NCBI RefSeq assembly: GCF_018918345.1 | Contig: NZ_JAHLQI010000002.1 | Span: forward strand, 496,001-560,000 | Length of the DNA stretch: 64,000 nt | DNA from: Butyricicoccus intestinisimiae | GTDB taxonomy: Bacteria; Bacillota; Clostridia; Oscillospirales; Butyricicoccaceae | Direction: 5' to 3' | Shown: in pieces, positions 20,004 through 32,847 of the stretch | Position numbering within the stretch: position 1 is the first letter of the stretch | How the letters are laid out: the number at the start of each line of letters is the position of its first letter | The notes under the pieces: generated by a model | Told to the model about the DNA's origin: nothing | Databases searched by the model: none | What the model saw: only the letters and a program-made list of their open reading frames with translations | Made by a program: the position numbers and the translations under genes

Positions 20004-21572
20004 TTATTCTGTCTCGTCTGCATCCGCTTGATTCTTGCTGTTCGCATAGGTTCGCAGCATATGCAGCGTCAACGTGATAAAGATGACGCAGATACAGCCA
20101 TCCGTCAGTGCTTCCAGCAGATGTCCGCCCTGCATCAGCAAAACAATTGCATCATACAGCCGACGCACAGCGAGCACAGCAAATCCAAACGCCGCCAAGC
20201 GATACCGCATACCCAGATACATACAGAAGCACAGCGCCAGCAGTACCTCTACATGCTGCACGCCAAACGCAGCGAACACGAGGGACGCCGCCACGATAAC
20301 AACCGCAAAAACCGCGGTCAGCACACGCTGTTTGCGTTGTTCCGCCTGTTCCGGCGTCAGCTCCGGTTTTTGTTCCGGCGGCTCCGGTTGTTCGTCTGGC
20401 CGTTCCTGCGGCTCTGCCCGCTTGACAGGATTAACCGCGCCCTCATCGTCCATCAGCAGCTGCTCCAGCGAAAATTTTTCCGCAGGCTGCGCCGGCCGTT
20501 GTTCTGCCAAAACCGGTTCCGGTTCGTACTCCTCCGGCTCGTCCGCTTCTTCCTGAAACATATCAAACATATCGGCAAACAGCGACTTCTTTTGGTCCGG
20601 CTGTTCGTCCGGTTCCGGTTGTTCGTCTGGCTGTTGCATCTGTTCCGGTTGTTCCTGTTGTATGATGTCAGCTTTCGGCAGAAACATCGTGGACGTATCC
20701 ACCTCTTCCGGCTCGTCCGGTTTCTCCGACAGCTCCGGCTTCGGAATTGCCATGGTGCAGTCCTCGGCCTGTTCCGGTTCCTGCACCTCTTGCTCCTGTT
20801 TCTCCGCAAAAAGAAACGGCGGACGAATCGAATCGGAAAATCCGATGTGCTGTGCAACCGTATCTGAAATAGTATCAATGGTATCCGGCTGTTCCGGTTC
20901 CTCTGCAATCTGCATATGCGGGTCGGTGTCCTGCATCGCTTCTTCCGCCCGTCTCAATCGCTCCTGCATGCAGTGCGGTATCAACGTCTGTGCCGCGAAA
21001 CCTGCAATGGTCAGCACAACGCCCAAACCAATCTGCACCGGCACAGAAGCAATCGACAGCAGCTGCGCCAGTACAATGCCCGCCGGAATGCCCAGCAAGC
21101 TGGTTGCAATCAGATACGCCGGCACGCGGAACAGCACACCGGTCACACCGAACAGCACAAAGCATGCCAGCAAAACGAGCATCAGTCCGCCGTCAACGAC
21201 CTGTTCCACAAACGCGCCCGGCACATATCCAATCAGCGCGCCGAGCATGCCGCACGCCAAGAATACGCCAAGGTGTGTCACACGGTACGCGATTATGCCG
21301 AGCACAATGCCCAGCACCAGCATCGCCGCAGAGGACCACGCCAATCCGCCATTGGCAACGCCCAGCGAACCGAGCACGCCGGTCAGGCAAATGCCCAGAC
21401 ACACGCCGGTTACCGCGCCATACAGTGCACTGACCCAGCGCACAATCCAGCACCCCGTGAAGCACAAGACTCCCAGCACAAGCAGCAACAGCAGCTTTGC
21501 CAGCGTGCCTTCGTACAGCGAGGCAGCTGTTTGCAGTGCGATTTCAAATGCACTGTTTATGCTAACATTCAT
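20004..21572 (-). CDS. Large membrane protein with acidic Pro/Glu/Gln-rich linker
   Basis: 522 aa, unrecognised family. Residues 1-200 hold about seven or eight hydrophobic segments (glycine-rich, resembling DUF4203-type bundles). Residues about 215-420 are a low-complexity hydrophilic region dense in E, Q, P and D (repeats such as EQPEP and DEQPE). Three or four further hydrophobic segments close the protein (about 430-510). It is third in an operon with the YARHG protein and the amidase, 22 bases after the latter, so a cell-envelope role is likely. The acidic linker probably lies in the cytoplasm. Confidence 0.75.
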   Translation of the reverse strand: MNVSINSAFEIALQTAASLYEGTLAKLLLLLVLGVLCFTGCWIVRWVSALYGAVTGVCLGICLTGVLGSLGVANGGLAWSSAAMLVLGIVLGIIAYRVTHLGVFLACGMLGALIGYVPGAFVEQVVDGGLMLVLLACFVLFGVTGVLFRVPAYLIATSLLGIPAGIVLAQLLSIASVPVQIGLGVVLTIAGFAAQTLIPHCMQERLRRAEEAMQDTDPHMQIAEEPEQPDTIDTISDTVAQHIGFSDSIRPPFLFAEKQEQEVQEPEQAEDCTMAIPKPELSEKPDEPEEVDTSTMFLPKADIIQQEQPEQMQQPDEQPEPDEQPDQKKSLFADMFDMFQEEADEPEEYEPEPVLAEQRPAQPAEKFSLEQLLMDDEGAVNPVKRAEPQERPDEQPEPPEQKPELTPEQAEQRKQRVLTAVFAVVIVAASLVFAAFGVQHVEVLLALCFCMYLGMRYRLAAFGFAVLAVRRLYDAIVLLMQGGHLLEALTDGCICVIFITLTLHMLRTYANSKNQADADETE

Positions 21573-21594
21573 AGTTCATCAAACCTCTTTATTT

Positions 21595-22410
21595 TTATTC
21601 TGATTCCATGCTCTGTTTCCACTGGCACACACCATTTGCAATGCCAACCGCAATATTCTGTCGATATTCCTGCTGTTTGAGCTGCTCATTTTCTTGTGCA
21701 TTGCTCAAAAAGCCCATCTCCAGCAAAATACACGGTACTTCAGACCAGTTAAATCCGGTCAAATCGCTGCGCGGTGTCAATCCGCGGCTATCCGCACCGG
21801 TCTGCTGCGTCACAGCCTGCAAAATAATCTGCGCAGCCTGTGCACTCGGCTGTTCAATCGAGGGTGTGCCCAGCAAATCTCCCGCCGGCACCTGCATAGA
21901 CATGCCGGACGGCTGACTGCTTTCCGAACCGTCCGCATGAATGCGAATACACAAATCTACATGCGCTTCATTCGCCATGCTGGCGCGCTGCTGATTGCTC
22001 ACGGTTGCCGCATGGTCTTGACGCGTCATCACAACCTGCGCGCCGCGCGCCTCCAGCTCTGCGCGAGCCAGCTCCGCCACCGCAAGATTGAGTTCTTCCT
22101 CCGTCTGGCCATCGCCTTCCGCACCGCTGACATAGGCAGGCTTGGTCTCCTGCGACAGCGGTGACACGCGCTCGGATGCGCTGGCATCCGTCACGCCGTG
22201 ACCGGGGTCTAAGCACAGAACGACACCGGCGAGCGGCTGCGCCTGCTCGTCTTGGACTGCCGCATCGTCCAGCGGCGGGTCAACAATCACCGCTTGCTGC
22301 GGTGCGCTGCCCGCATCCGCCGAACCGGCGTCTGTATCCGGCACACTGCCGCACCCGCCGAGCAGCAGCAGCGTGATGAAGCTGCCTGTTATCAGATGTC
22401 TTATCGCCAT
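21595..22410 (-). CDS. N-acetylmuramoyl-L-alanine amidase lipoprotein (Amidase_3)
   Basis: 271 aa. A lipobox LLGGC puts the lipidated cysteine at residue 20. The zinc-amidase motifs follow: DPGHG (first His), the glutamate in EELNLAVAE, RIHADG (second His) and the catalytic glutamate in LLEMGFLSN. It cleaves the bond between MurNAc and the stem peptide. A serine/aspartate/proline-rich linker separates lipid anchor and enzyme. The ATG overlaps the end of the upstream gene by 10 bases. Confidence 0.93.
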   Translation of the reverse strand: MAIRHLITGSFITLLLLGGCGSVPDTDAGSADAGSAPQQAVIVDPPLDDAAVQDEQAQPLAGVVLCLDPGHGVTDASASERVSPLSQETKPAYVSGAEGDGQTEEELNLAVAELARAELEARGAQVVMTRQDHAATVSNQQRASMANEAHVDLCIRIHADGSESSQPSGMSMQVPAGDLLGTPSIEQPSAQAAQIILQAVTQQTGADSRGLTPRSDLTGFNWSEVPCILLEMGFLSNAQENEQLKQQEYRQNIAVGIANGVCQWKQSMESE

Positions 22411-23111
22411 CCCTTGCTCTCCTCATACGAAACCAATGTGGCAATGTTCGTGCGTTCCACATCCGAGAGCCGAGAATCAATATTGCTCGATGTACAGGAG
22501 CTGTCTCTGTGATACCATGTCTTGCCGGAAAAATAATTCTGCCAGCGCGTACTGTTGAAGGCATAGCCATGCCGCGCATAAATTTCATTGCGAATGGCCG
22601 CCACGGTGTCCTGATTCAAACCGCTCAAATCACTGGTGACAATATATTCCGTATCTGACGGCCAGAGATAGCCGTTGTTTCCTACCTCATCGTAATAATC
22701 ATTGGCATGCGCCGCATCGGCACCATAATAATAGTAATTGTTTGTCACTTGAGAATCAGACGATGCTTTCGCCTTTTCTGTTTGTTCGCTTTTCTTTGCT
22801 TCCCCGCTGTCCGCCGAAGCTGTTCTTTGTGTCGGCTGCTGTACCTGCTCGGACTGGCTCTGCTTGGACGCCTCCATCTGCGCCTGTTGATTGCCTCTGG
22901 TCACAACGGTCAAACAGATGATGCAGACAATCAAGACGATCGCCACCGCAAGAATCGCGCCAATGATGACGGAGTTGCTGCGGTGTGCCCGACGAATCGG
23001 AATGCCTTCCTGCATCTGCGCCTGTGCTGCCTTTCCGGAAACGCGGCATCCGCACTGTGGACAGAAATCCGCATCTTCAGGGATATGTGCACCGCACCGG
23101 TTGCAATACAT
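22401..23111 (-). CDS. Zinc-ribbon membrane protein with C-terminal YARHG domain
   Basis: 236 aa. An N-terminal zinc ribbon has C3/C6 and C17/C20. A single membrane helix spans about residues 46-70. A Ser/Gln/Lys-rich linker follows, and residues about 150-230 form a YARHG domain with the diagnostic RNEIYARHGYAF sequence and a downstream W-Y segment. YARHG domains are extracellular and often found near the cell wall; their ligand is unknown. It is first in the operon with the amidase, behind a strong promoter. Confidence 0.88.
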   Translation of the reverse strand: MYCNRCGAHIPEDADFCPQCGCRVSGKAAQAQMQEGIPIRRAHRSNSVIIGAILAVAIVLIVCIICLTVVTRGNQQAQMEASKQSQSEQVQQPTQRTASADSGEAKKSEQTEKAKASSDSQVTNNYYYYGADAAHANDYYDEVGNNGYLWPSDTEYIVTSDLSGLNQDTVAAIRNEIYARHGYAFNSTRWQNYFSGKTWYHRDSSCTSSNIDSRLSDVERTNIATLVSYEESKGWR

Positions 23112-23150
23112 ATCTGCTTCCTCCTATTATTTCATTCGATAATTACATTC

Positions 23151-23179
23151 ATTATATCATGTCACACCTGTCCTGTCAC
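23151..23179 (-). promoter_or_regulatory. Promoter of the YARHG-amidase operon
   Basis: Minus strand GTGACA (23179-23174), 17-base spacer, TATAAT (23156-23151), also with an extended TGA before the -10. Confidence 0.8.
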
Positions 23180-23198
23180 GTATTTCCTATTCCAGCGC

Positions 23199-23245
23199 AA
23201 AAAACCGGCTGATTCCGCACCAAAAACGGTATCAGCCGGTTTTTC
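23199..23245 (-). terminator. Terminator of the atp operon
   Basis: Thirteen-base arms AAAACCGGCTGAT / ATCAGCCGGTTTT (23201-23243) with TTTTTTG on the minus strand, just after atpC. Confidence 0.9.
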
Positions 23246-23252
23246 CCTACAA

Positions 23253-23651
23253 TTATTTTCCTACACTGATACGTGTCAGCGCACGTTTGAGTCTTGCCTG
23301 CGCCAATTCCTGATCGCGGGCATCTGCGCGCTGCTGCAGCAGCTGCTCTGCGCGCTGCCGTGCGCGCTCGGCGCGGTCGACATCAATGTCTTCCGCCCAT
23401 TCGAACGTCGTAGCAGCCAGATTCACTTGGTTGTCCCGCACGGACAGCATGCCGCCGATACACGCCGCACGGCGCGTCTCACCGTCTGCGCCCGTCACGC
23501 GGCATTCGCCCATACCCAACGCCGTCAGATACGGAATGTGATTCGCCAGAATGCTGACGTCACCGTCAATCGTCCGGACAAGCACGCGCTGCGCCTCGCC
23601 ATTGAAGAACTCACCGTCCGCCGTCACAATGCGAAGATGGAATACACTCAT
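23253..23651 (-). CDS. atpC: F1Fo ATP synthase subunit epsilon
   Basis: 132 aa with the N-terminal beta-sandwich (FHLRIVTADGEFFNGEAQ, GDVSILANHIPYLTAL) and the C-terminal helical hairpin (RAERARQRAEQLLQQ...). It belongs to the central stalk and inhibits ATP hydrolysis. It is last in the atp operon, 3 bases after atpD. Confidence 0.97.
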   Translation of the reverse strand: MSVFHLRIVTADGEFFNGEAQRVLVRTIDGDVSILANHIPYLTALGMGECRVTGADGETRRAACIGGMLSVRDNQVNLAATTFEWAEDIDVDRAERARQRAEQLLQQRADARDQELAQARLKRALTRISVGK

Positions 23652-23654
23652 GCG

Positions 23655-25067
<1,413 letters not shown>

Positions 25068-25098
25068 TTAGTTTCTTTGCGCGCGCCGCGGAGCGACG

Positions 25099-25962
25099 TT
25101 ATTCGCCCTCCGCGCCCGCTACAATCTCTGTAATTTCCTGCGTAATCGCGCCCTGACGAGCACGGTTGTACTTCAGGCTCAAATCTTCTATCATATCGTC
25201 TGCGTTCTTGCTTGCAGAGTCCATTGCCGTGCGGCGTGCTGCCTGCTCCGAAGCATAGGACTGGCACAGTGCGCCGTAAAAGATACCGGCGATATACTCC
25301 GGTACAATCGCGTCAAACACGCTCTCCGGTCCCGGCTCATACAGCGTCATCGCGCCGCTCTCGTTTTTCGCCTCACTCTTTTCATACGGCACCGGAAGCA
25401 CCTGCATGACCGTTGCATGCTGCGTCAGCATCGAAGCAAAGTTTGTATACACGATATACAGCTTGTCAAACGAACCCTTTACGAACTCGTGTGCGAGAAA
25501 ATGCGCGGCTGTATGGCAGTTGCCGATGCTCGTATCCTCCGCAATGGCATACGCCTCGGTCAGGACTTCCATATTCCGTCGCTTGCAGTATTCCATTGCC
25601 TTTTTGCCGACCGGAACGGTGCAGATTTCCGCGCCATTCTGCTGTGCAATATGGCGCTCCACCAGCTTCATCACATTGCTGTTGTAGCCGCCCGCAAGAC
25701 CTCTGTCACCGGCAATGATGACATAGCAGACTTTTTTGATCTCCTCCCGCGGTTCCACGAACGGAGACTTGAAATCCCGCTTTCCGTAGGCAATACCCGT
25801 CATGGTTTCATACAGGATATTGAAAAACGGCTCCGTCCGCTCGATGCGCTCCCGCGCGCGGCGCACCTTAGACGAAGCAACAAGCTCCATCGCCTTGGTA
25901 ATCTGCCGCGTGCTCTGCACGCTCTTGATGCGGTTTTTGATCTCCTTCATAGAGGCTCCCAT
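25099..25962 (-). CDS. atpG: F1Fo ATP synthase subunit gamma
   Basis: 287 aa central-stalk subunit. N-terminal MKEIKNRIKSVQSTRQITKAM and C-terminal MDSASKNADDMIEDLSLKYN are the conserved coiled-coil ends; GDRGLAGGYN lies between. The ATG at 25962 follows AAGGAGG at 7 bases. Confidence 0.97.
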   Translation of the reverse strand: MGASMKEIKNRIKSVQSTRQITKAMELVASSKVRRARERIERTEPFFNILYETMTGIAYGKRDFKSPFVEPREEIKKVCYVIIAGDRGLAGGYNSNVMKLVERHIAQQNGAEICTVPVGKKAMEYCKRRNMEVLTEAYAIAEDTSIGNCHTAAHFLAHEFVKGSFDKLYIVYTNFASMLTQHATVMQVLPVPYEKSEAKNESGAMTLYEPGPESVFDAIVPEYIAGIFYGALCQSYASEQAARRTAMDSASKNADDMIEDLSLKYNRARQGAITQEITEIVAGAEGE

Positions 25963-25974
25963 GTTTCAGCCTCC

Positions 25975-27507
<1,533 letters not shown>

Positions 27508-28047
27508 TTATGCGATGGAATGCAGCAGTTTGCTGCGGATCGCATCCAGTTTATTCTTCACGGTGCCGTCCATCTGGAGTCCTTCCATTTGCAGACGCAG
27601 ACCGCCCAATACGGACGGATCGACGCGCTTTTCCAGATGAATTTCCTTGCCGGTCAGACTGCGCAGTTTCGCGGTCAGCTCGGCCTCCTGTGCGGCATCG
27701 AGCGCAACGGCAGATACCACCGTCACGGTTTCAATCCCATGTTCCCAATTGTACTCTTTGCGGAACTGCTTCGCGGCATCCATAAATTCATGCACGGAAT
27801 TGTTCTCGATGAGCACCTTGAGAAAATTGAGCAGATAGATGTGGAGCTTCCCGTCAAATGCCTCATCGACGAGGGCAACGCGCTCTTCTTTCTTGAGCGT
27901 CGGTGCTCCCATCAGCGTGAGATACTTGGGATTCTCCGCAAAAGCCTGTCGAAGGACGGCGATCTGACCGAGGATTTCCTCGGTCGCTTCACACTCATTT
28001 GCCAAACTGTACAGCGTCTTGCCGTATGCTTCTGCAATATCCGTCAT
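27508..28047 (-). CDS. atpH: F1Fo ATP synthase subunit delta
   Basis: 179 aa. It has the N-terminal helical domain (AEAYGKTLYSLANECEATEEI) and the C-terminal sequence VDPSVLGGLRLQMEG typical of delta/OSCP. It overlaps atpF by 4 bases, giving coupled translation. Confidence 0.96.
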   Translation of the reverse strand: MTDIAEAYGKTLYSLANECEATEEILGQIAVLRQAFAENPKYLTLMGAPTLKKEERVALVDEAFDGKLHIYLLNFLKVLIENNSVHEFMDAAKQFRKEYNWEHGIETVTVVSAVALDAAQEAELTAKLRSLTGKEIHLEKRVDPSVLGGLRLQMEGLQMDGTVKNKLDAIRSKLLHSIA

Positions 28048-28553
28048 GAAGCCTCACCTACACCCTTAATGAACTCCGAGATCAGCTCTTCGTGATCCTT
28101 TTCGTCGATTTCGCGCTCTACAACCTTGGATGCAATATCCACGGCGATACCGGAAATCTCGTCCTTGAGTTCGTTCATGGCCTTCTTCTTTTCCTGCTCG
28201 ATCTGCGCCTCTGCCTTCTCGCGCAGGCGGGCAGCATCAGCCTTCGCCGTTCCCACGACTTCGTCATAATGCGCCTGTGCCTTGCGGCTGGCAGCCTTAG
28301 CGATGTCCGCAGCCTCTGCCTTGGCATCGCTGATGCGCTTTTCATATTCATCGCGCAGCTCTTCCGCACGGGTCTGTGCGGTCTCAGCATCGGCATAAGA
28401 CTTGTCAATCTCTGCCTGACGTGCGTTCAGAATATTCTGTACGGGTTTGAAAAGAAAGTGTTTGAGCAGCAGGAACAACAACAGCAGGTTGATCAGCTGT
28501 GTAATAATTTCCCATGGTACGATGGAAACCAGATCTAAAGTACCCAAATTCAT
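28044..28553 (-). CDS. atpF: F1Fo ATP synthase subunit b
   Basis: 169 aa. One N-terminal membrane helix (IITQLINLLLLFLLLKHFLF, about residues 16-35) is followed by a long charged helix (AETAQTRAEELRDEYEKRI...) that forms the peripheral stalk. Only one b-type gene is present. Confidence 0.96.
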   Translation of the reverse strand: MNLGTLDLVSIVPWEIITQLINLLLLFLLLKHFLFKPVQNILNARQAEIDKSYADAETAQTRAEELRDEYEKRISDAKAEAADIAKAASRKAQAHYDEVVGTAKADAARLREKAEAQIEQEKKKAMNELKDEISGIAVDIASKVVEREIDEKDHEELISEFIKGVGEAS

Positions 28554-28609
28554 TCTCCTTTCCTGAAAGTATTCCCTGTTTTACGCAAAACAGGAAGCTC
28601 GGCTGTCTC

Positions 28610-29708
<1,099 letters not shown>

Positions 29709-29711
29709 GAA

Positions 29712-30152
29712 TCATTCTTCCTCCTTTCGATGAAAGATAGGCAATTTCATGAGTCCAATGGTGATTCTCGGGAAGAACATCGGAATAACGACGGCAACCC
29801 AATTGAAATACTCCACCTTAAAGCCGATGAGCAGAATCGCCACCATTGCCAAAAGGCGCTTGGTATAAGAGTTCTGCAAAACCAACTTTGCTTCCTCCGG
29901 CAATTCCTTTTTCACGGATTTCTGTACAGCCAGTCCCATGATAAAGAAATTTAAAATCGCCCAGCCGCCGCCGAGCAGATTGCCGAACAAAACGGTGCTG
30001 TCAAATCGTCCAAGAGCCAGAAACACAATCTCCATCACGACACTCATCGCCACAACGCTGAGTGCGATCCGCTTGGTCTCTGTTTTGACTGCCGGTTCAA
30101 TCTTGATATGTCTCACCACCTGTCTCATAAATTCCACCTGTGACACGCTCAC
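29712..30152 (-). CDS. atpI: ATP synthase subunit I-like membrane protein
   Basis: 146 aa with four predicted membrane helices (for example RIALSVVAMSVVMEIVFLAL and LLAMVAILLIGFKVEYF). Position and size match AtpI, an assembly factor for the c ring (and proposed Mg2+ or Na+ handling partner). Its start overlaps the upstream gene's stop by 4 bases. Confidence 0.8.
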   Translation of the reverse strand: MSVSQVEFMRQVVRHIKIEPAVKTETKRIALSVVAMSVVMEIVFLALGRFDSTVLFGNLLGGGWAILNFFIMGLAVQKSVKKELPEEAKLVLQNSYTKRLLAMVAILLIGFKVEYFNWVAVVIPMFFPRITIGLMKLPIFHRKEEE

Positions 30153-30406
30153 TTGTTCTCATCTCTCTCTTCACGCTTTTTGAGCTGCTTCCAAAACTTC
30201 CATACGTTAGAGGCTGAACCTCCGAGTCCCAGCACGAGCGCGACTATCATGATCCATAAGCCAAGCCCCCATTTTCCGCGCAGCCAATTCGCAGCCAGCA
30301 GGCACAAAATCGGCGGCACAGCAATCGAGACTCCCAGCTGTGTCAGCAGTGCCAAATTCTCCATGCATTCCTTTAGGATTTGATGCTTGTCCATCCTGTC
30401 CTTCAT
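30149..30406 (-). CDS. AtpZ/AtpI-type small membrane protein
   Basis: 85 aa, first gene of the atp operon. Two hydrophobic helices (about residues 22-42 and 48-68) with a short loop GKWGLGLW and a charged C-terminus match the AtpZ family, which with AtpI is proposed to assist the ATP synthase. A second in-frame ATG four codons in is an equally good start. Confidence 0.75.
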   Translation of the reverse strand: MKDRMDKHQILKECMENLALLTQLGVSIAVPPILCLLAANWLRGKWGLGLWIMIVALVLGLGGSASNVWKFWKQLKKREERDENK

Positions 30407-30452
30407 CCTTTCCAGCAGCGCACAGAAAATTCACACCATCTCAGGCATTTTC

Positions 30453-30481
30453 ATTATAACAATTTGTTCTCCGGAATACAA
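30453..30481 (-). promoter_or_regulatory. Promoter of the atp operon
   Basis: Minus strand TTGTAT (30481-30476), 17-base spacer, TATAAT (30458-30453). The leader is about 45 bases. Confidence 0.75.
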
Positions 30482-30700
30482 CCATCATTTGTACAGTTTA
30501 CCCTGTTTAAAATATAACGAACACCAAAACGTGGTTATTTTGTGCCGAAAAATTACGTTAAGTTTATCAAAACTTTTCCATTTTATCTCTGCAATGTCTA
30601 TTGTTTCCTATATTTCTTATCTTCTTTACAAAAATATTGCACATCGCATGGTTATTTTATGCGAGATACGGCAAAATCCTGCAAAAAACCAGATTTGTAC
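30482..30700. other. AT-rich gap between atp promoter and pyrE terminator
   Basis: No gene is seen. A short imperfect direct repeat (TGGTTATTTTGTGC at 30532-30545 and TGGTTATTTTATGC at 30649-30662) is the only structure noticed; it could be a pair of protein-binding sites. Confidence 0.3.
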
Positions 30701-30738
30701 AAAAAAAGCCCTTCCCGCCAAAATTTGGCGGAAAGGGC
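30701..30738 (-). terminator. Terminator of pyrE
   Basis: Near-perfect inverted repeat 30708-30738 (GCCCTT.CCGCCAA arms) followed by TTTTTTT on the minus strand. Confidence 0.9.
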
Positions 30739-30755
30739 GCGCGCTGTGCAGTTTT

Positions 30756-31418
30756 TTAGAATACGCAGTACTTATCCATATAGGATTCCATCAACGGCAG
30801 AATGTCCTTGTACTGTTCCTGACTCTGAAGGTACTCGTGAACGTCGCGTACATCAATCAGAGAGTGTACATGGATGCCAAATTCTTCGCCGACTTCCATA
30901 ACTGCGGTCTTGCCCGGGTTCTGACCAACCTCGCAGCGGTTGACGGAAATGAACATATCGGTCACCTTGACGTCAGCGGCGTTGAACAGAACCGGCAGAG
31001 TCTCGCGGATAGCGGTACCGGCGGTGATAACGTCCTCAATGATAATCACGCGGTCGCCGTCCTGCGGCTTGTAGCCGACCAGATTGCCGCCCTCGCCGTG
31101 ATCCTTCGCTTCCTTGCGGTTGAAGAAGAACGGCTTGTCAATGCCGTAGTTTCTAGCCAGTGCGCCGGCAACGGAGGTAGCCAGCGGAATGCCCTTGTAC
31201 GCCGGACCGAACATGGCGTCAAAGTCCTCACCGATGGTTTCCTTGACCATAGCGGCATAGAACTCGCCCAGCTTGGAGGACTGGAGACCGGTCTTGTAGT
31301 TGCCCGTGTTGACAAAGTACGGCGTGTTTCTGCCGGACTTGGTAACAAAATCACCGAAACGCAGCACATCTGCGCTCATCATAAACTCAATAAATTCCTT
31401 CTTTGCAGGAGTCAGCAT
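30756..31418 (-). CDS. pyrE: Orotate phosphoribosyltransferase
   Basis: 220 aa. It makes OMP from orotate and PRPP in pyrimidine synthesis. The PRPP loop IIIEDVITAGTAIRE, the FGPAYKGIPLA segment and the basic loop FNRKEAKDHGEGG are all there. It stands alone, not in a pyr operon, with its own promoter (31453-31481) and terminator. The start follows AAGGAAGGA. Confidence 0.97.
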   Translation of the reverse strand: MLTPAKKEFIEFMMSADVLRFGDFVTKSGRNTPYFVNTGNYKTGLQSSKLGEFYAAMVKETIGEDFDAMFGPAYKGIPLATSVAGALARNYGIDKPFFFNRKEAKDHGEGGNLVGYKPQDGDRVIIIEDVITAGTAIRETLPVLFNAADVKVTDMFISVNRCEVGQNPGKTAVMEVGEEFGIHVHSLIDVRDVHEYLQSQEQYKDILPLMESYMDKYCVF

Positions 31419-31452
31419 CAGAAATCTTCCTTCCTTGTTTTAGGTTACGTTC

Positions 31453-31481
31453 AGTATAACAGAAAGTCGTAGATTGGACAA
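31453..31481 (-). promoter_or_regulatory. Promoter of pyrE
   Basis: Minus strand TTGTCC (31481-31476), 17-base spacer, TATACT (31458-31453). No PyrR-type attenuator is evident in the 35-base leader. Confidence 0.65.
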
Positions 31482-31519
31482 GTGGTCAAGCAAACGTAAA
31501 TCCGCGTAATATGCCGCTC

Positions 31520-31733
31520 GCACCAGCTTCTTGGCTCTCCCTTCGGGAGAGCTGGCATTTGCGAAGCAAATGACTGAGAGGGCAGCACGCAAACAAGTCT
31601 GCACCAGAGCAAACGACCGAAAGGGCAAACACACTGACAAATTCGTATCAGAGCAAATCTTCAAAAACCATGCCAGCTGGTATTAGCCCTCTCTGTCGCT
31701 GCGCGACATCTCTCCCAAAGGGAGAGACAAGTT
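31520..31733. repeat. Modular palindromic repeat, island 1
   Basis: Two palindromic modules about 100 bases apart: module A 31531-31581 (CTCTCCC/GGGAGAG hairpin plus CATTTGC/GCAAATG hairpin) and module B 31684-31733 (TCGCTGCGCGA plus CTCTCCC/GGGAGAG). The linker shares sequence with the linker in island 3, so both belong to one composite element of about 200 bp. It lies between pyrE and rpiA and abuts the rpiA terminator. No ORF inside. Confidence 0.8.
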
Positions 31734-31750
31734 GGATTGCGCGCAAGGGC

Positions 31751-31791
31751 GAAAAAAACGCCAGAACCGGAGCTTTTCCGATTCTGACGTT
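31751..31791 (-). terminator. Terminator of rpiA
   Basis: Fifteen-base arms with two G-U pairs (31757-31791), then TTTTTTT on the minus strand. Confidence 0.85.
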
Positions 31792-31809
31792 TTCTGTATT
31801 TTCCCAAAA

Positions 31810-32499
31810 TTACTTGTTCGGGTTCTCGATGGTGGTGATGCCGTCTGCGCCTGCGGAGATGATGAGGTCGGTGCAGTTGAGGAAGAAGCCGGTCTCCAGA
31901 ACACCGAGGGTGCCCTTGAGGAATGCTTCCATGGCTGCATAGTCCTTACCAAACTTCGAGTTGGTGTACTTGGTATCCAGAATATAGTTATGGTTGTTGG
32001 TCTCGTAGATGGAACCGTCCTTGTTCATGCGGAGTACCGGCTCAAAGCCTGCATCTTCCATCTTCTTGACAACATGCTTGTAGCCAAACGGCAGAACCTC
32101 TACCGGCAGACCGAAATCGCCGATTTCTTCTACCAGCTTTGCGCTGTGGCAAACCCAGATGTTGTACTTTGCGCTGCGTGCAACGATCTTCTCGCGGAAC
32201 AGCGCACCGCCGCCGCCCTTGATGCCGTTGAACTGCGGATCTACTTCGTCTACGCCGTCAATGCAGATATCCAGCTCCGGTGCGTCGTTGGTATCGAGCA
32301 GCGGAATGCCCAAGCTCTTTGCCTGCTCGGTGGAAGCGTCAGACGTGGACACACACTTGATGTTCAGTCCTTCTTCCTTAACGCGCTGACCCAGCTTTTC
32401 AATCAGGTAATATGCCGTGGAACCGGTACCAATGCCTACCAGCATACCGTCCTTGACATACTTCGCTGCTTCATATCCTGCCATCTGTTTCTCATTCAT
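31810..32499 (-). CDS. rpiA: Ribose-5-phosphate isomerase A
   Basis: 229 aa. It interconverts ribose-5-phosphate and ribulose-5-phosphate. The phosphate-binding GIGTGSTAYYLIEKL (about residues 22-36), IDGVDEVDPQFNGIKGGGGALFREKI and the Lys-containing C-terminal part are canonical. It is a single-gene unit ended by a strong terminator. The ribosome site is GAGGTGA upstream of ATG 32499. Confidence 0.97.
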   Translation of the reverse strand: MNEKQMAGYEAAKYVKDGMLVGIGTGSTAYYLIEKLGQRVKEEGLNIKCVSTSDASTEQAKSLGIPLLDTNDAPELDICIDGVDEVDPQFNGIKGGGGALFREKIVARSAKYNIWVCHSAKLVEEIGDFGLPVEVLPFGYKHVVKKMEDAGFEPVLRMNKDGSIYETNNHNYILDTKYTNSKFGKDYAAMEAFLKGTLGVLETGFFLNCTDLIISAGADGITTIENPNK

Positions 32500-32613
32500 G
32501 ATTCATTCACCTCAGTTGTCAATTTTCAAACCTAAATTTCTCATGCTTGATATTCTTATTGTAATACAGACAACAGGTAAAACGCAATATCTTTTCTTGT
32601 TTTTCTTTCATAG

Positions 32614-32654
32614 ATAAAAAACAGCCCTCAAAGCCGCAGCTTCGAGGGCTGTTT
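32614..32654 (-). terminator. Terminator of the ferredoxin gene
   Basis: Inverted repeat 32619-32654 (AACAGCCCTC arms with one mismatch) directly after the stop, then TTTTTATC on the minus strand. Confidence 0.88.
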
Positions 32655-32655
32655 C

Positions 32656-32847
32656 TCATATCTCGTCCAGTTCAATGACACTGACCGGACAGCTTTCCGC
32701 CGCCATCTGTACCACAGCATCCAAACCGGCTTCCGGCTGCTGCTCGACACGCGCCAATCCATCCGACGCCAAACAAAACACCTGCGGACAAATCTCCGCG
32801 CACTGCCCGCAGCCAATGCACCCTTCTCGAACAACTCTCACACGCAT
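32656..32847 (-). CDS. Single-cluster [4Fe-4S] ferredoxin
   Basis: 63 aa from ATG 32847, which follows AAGGAGG; the longer frame has no ribosome site. Cys10, Cys13 and Cys16 (CIGCGQC) plus Cys53 (ESCPVSV) are the predicted cluster ligands, as in Thermotoga maritima ferredoxin. C20 and C25 are extra cysteines; in the Thermotoga protein C20 forms a disulfide with C43, but no cysteine is at that place here. A soluble low-potential electron carrier, transcribed alone. Confidence 0.92.
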   Translation of the reverse strand: MRVRVVREGCIGCGQCAEICPQVFCLASDGLARVEQQPEAGLDAVVQMAAESCPVSVIELDEI

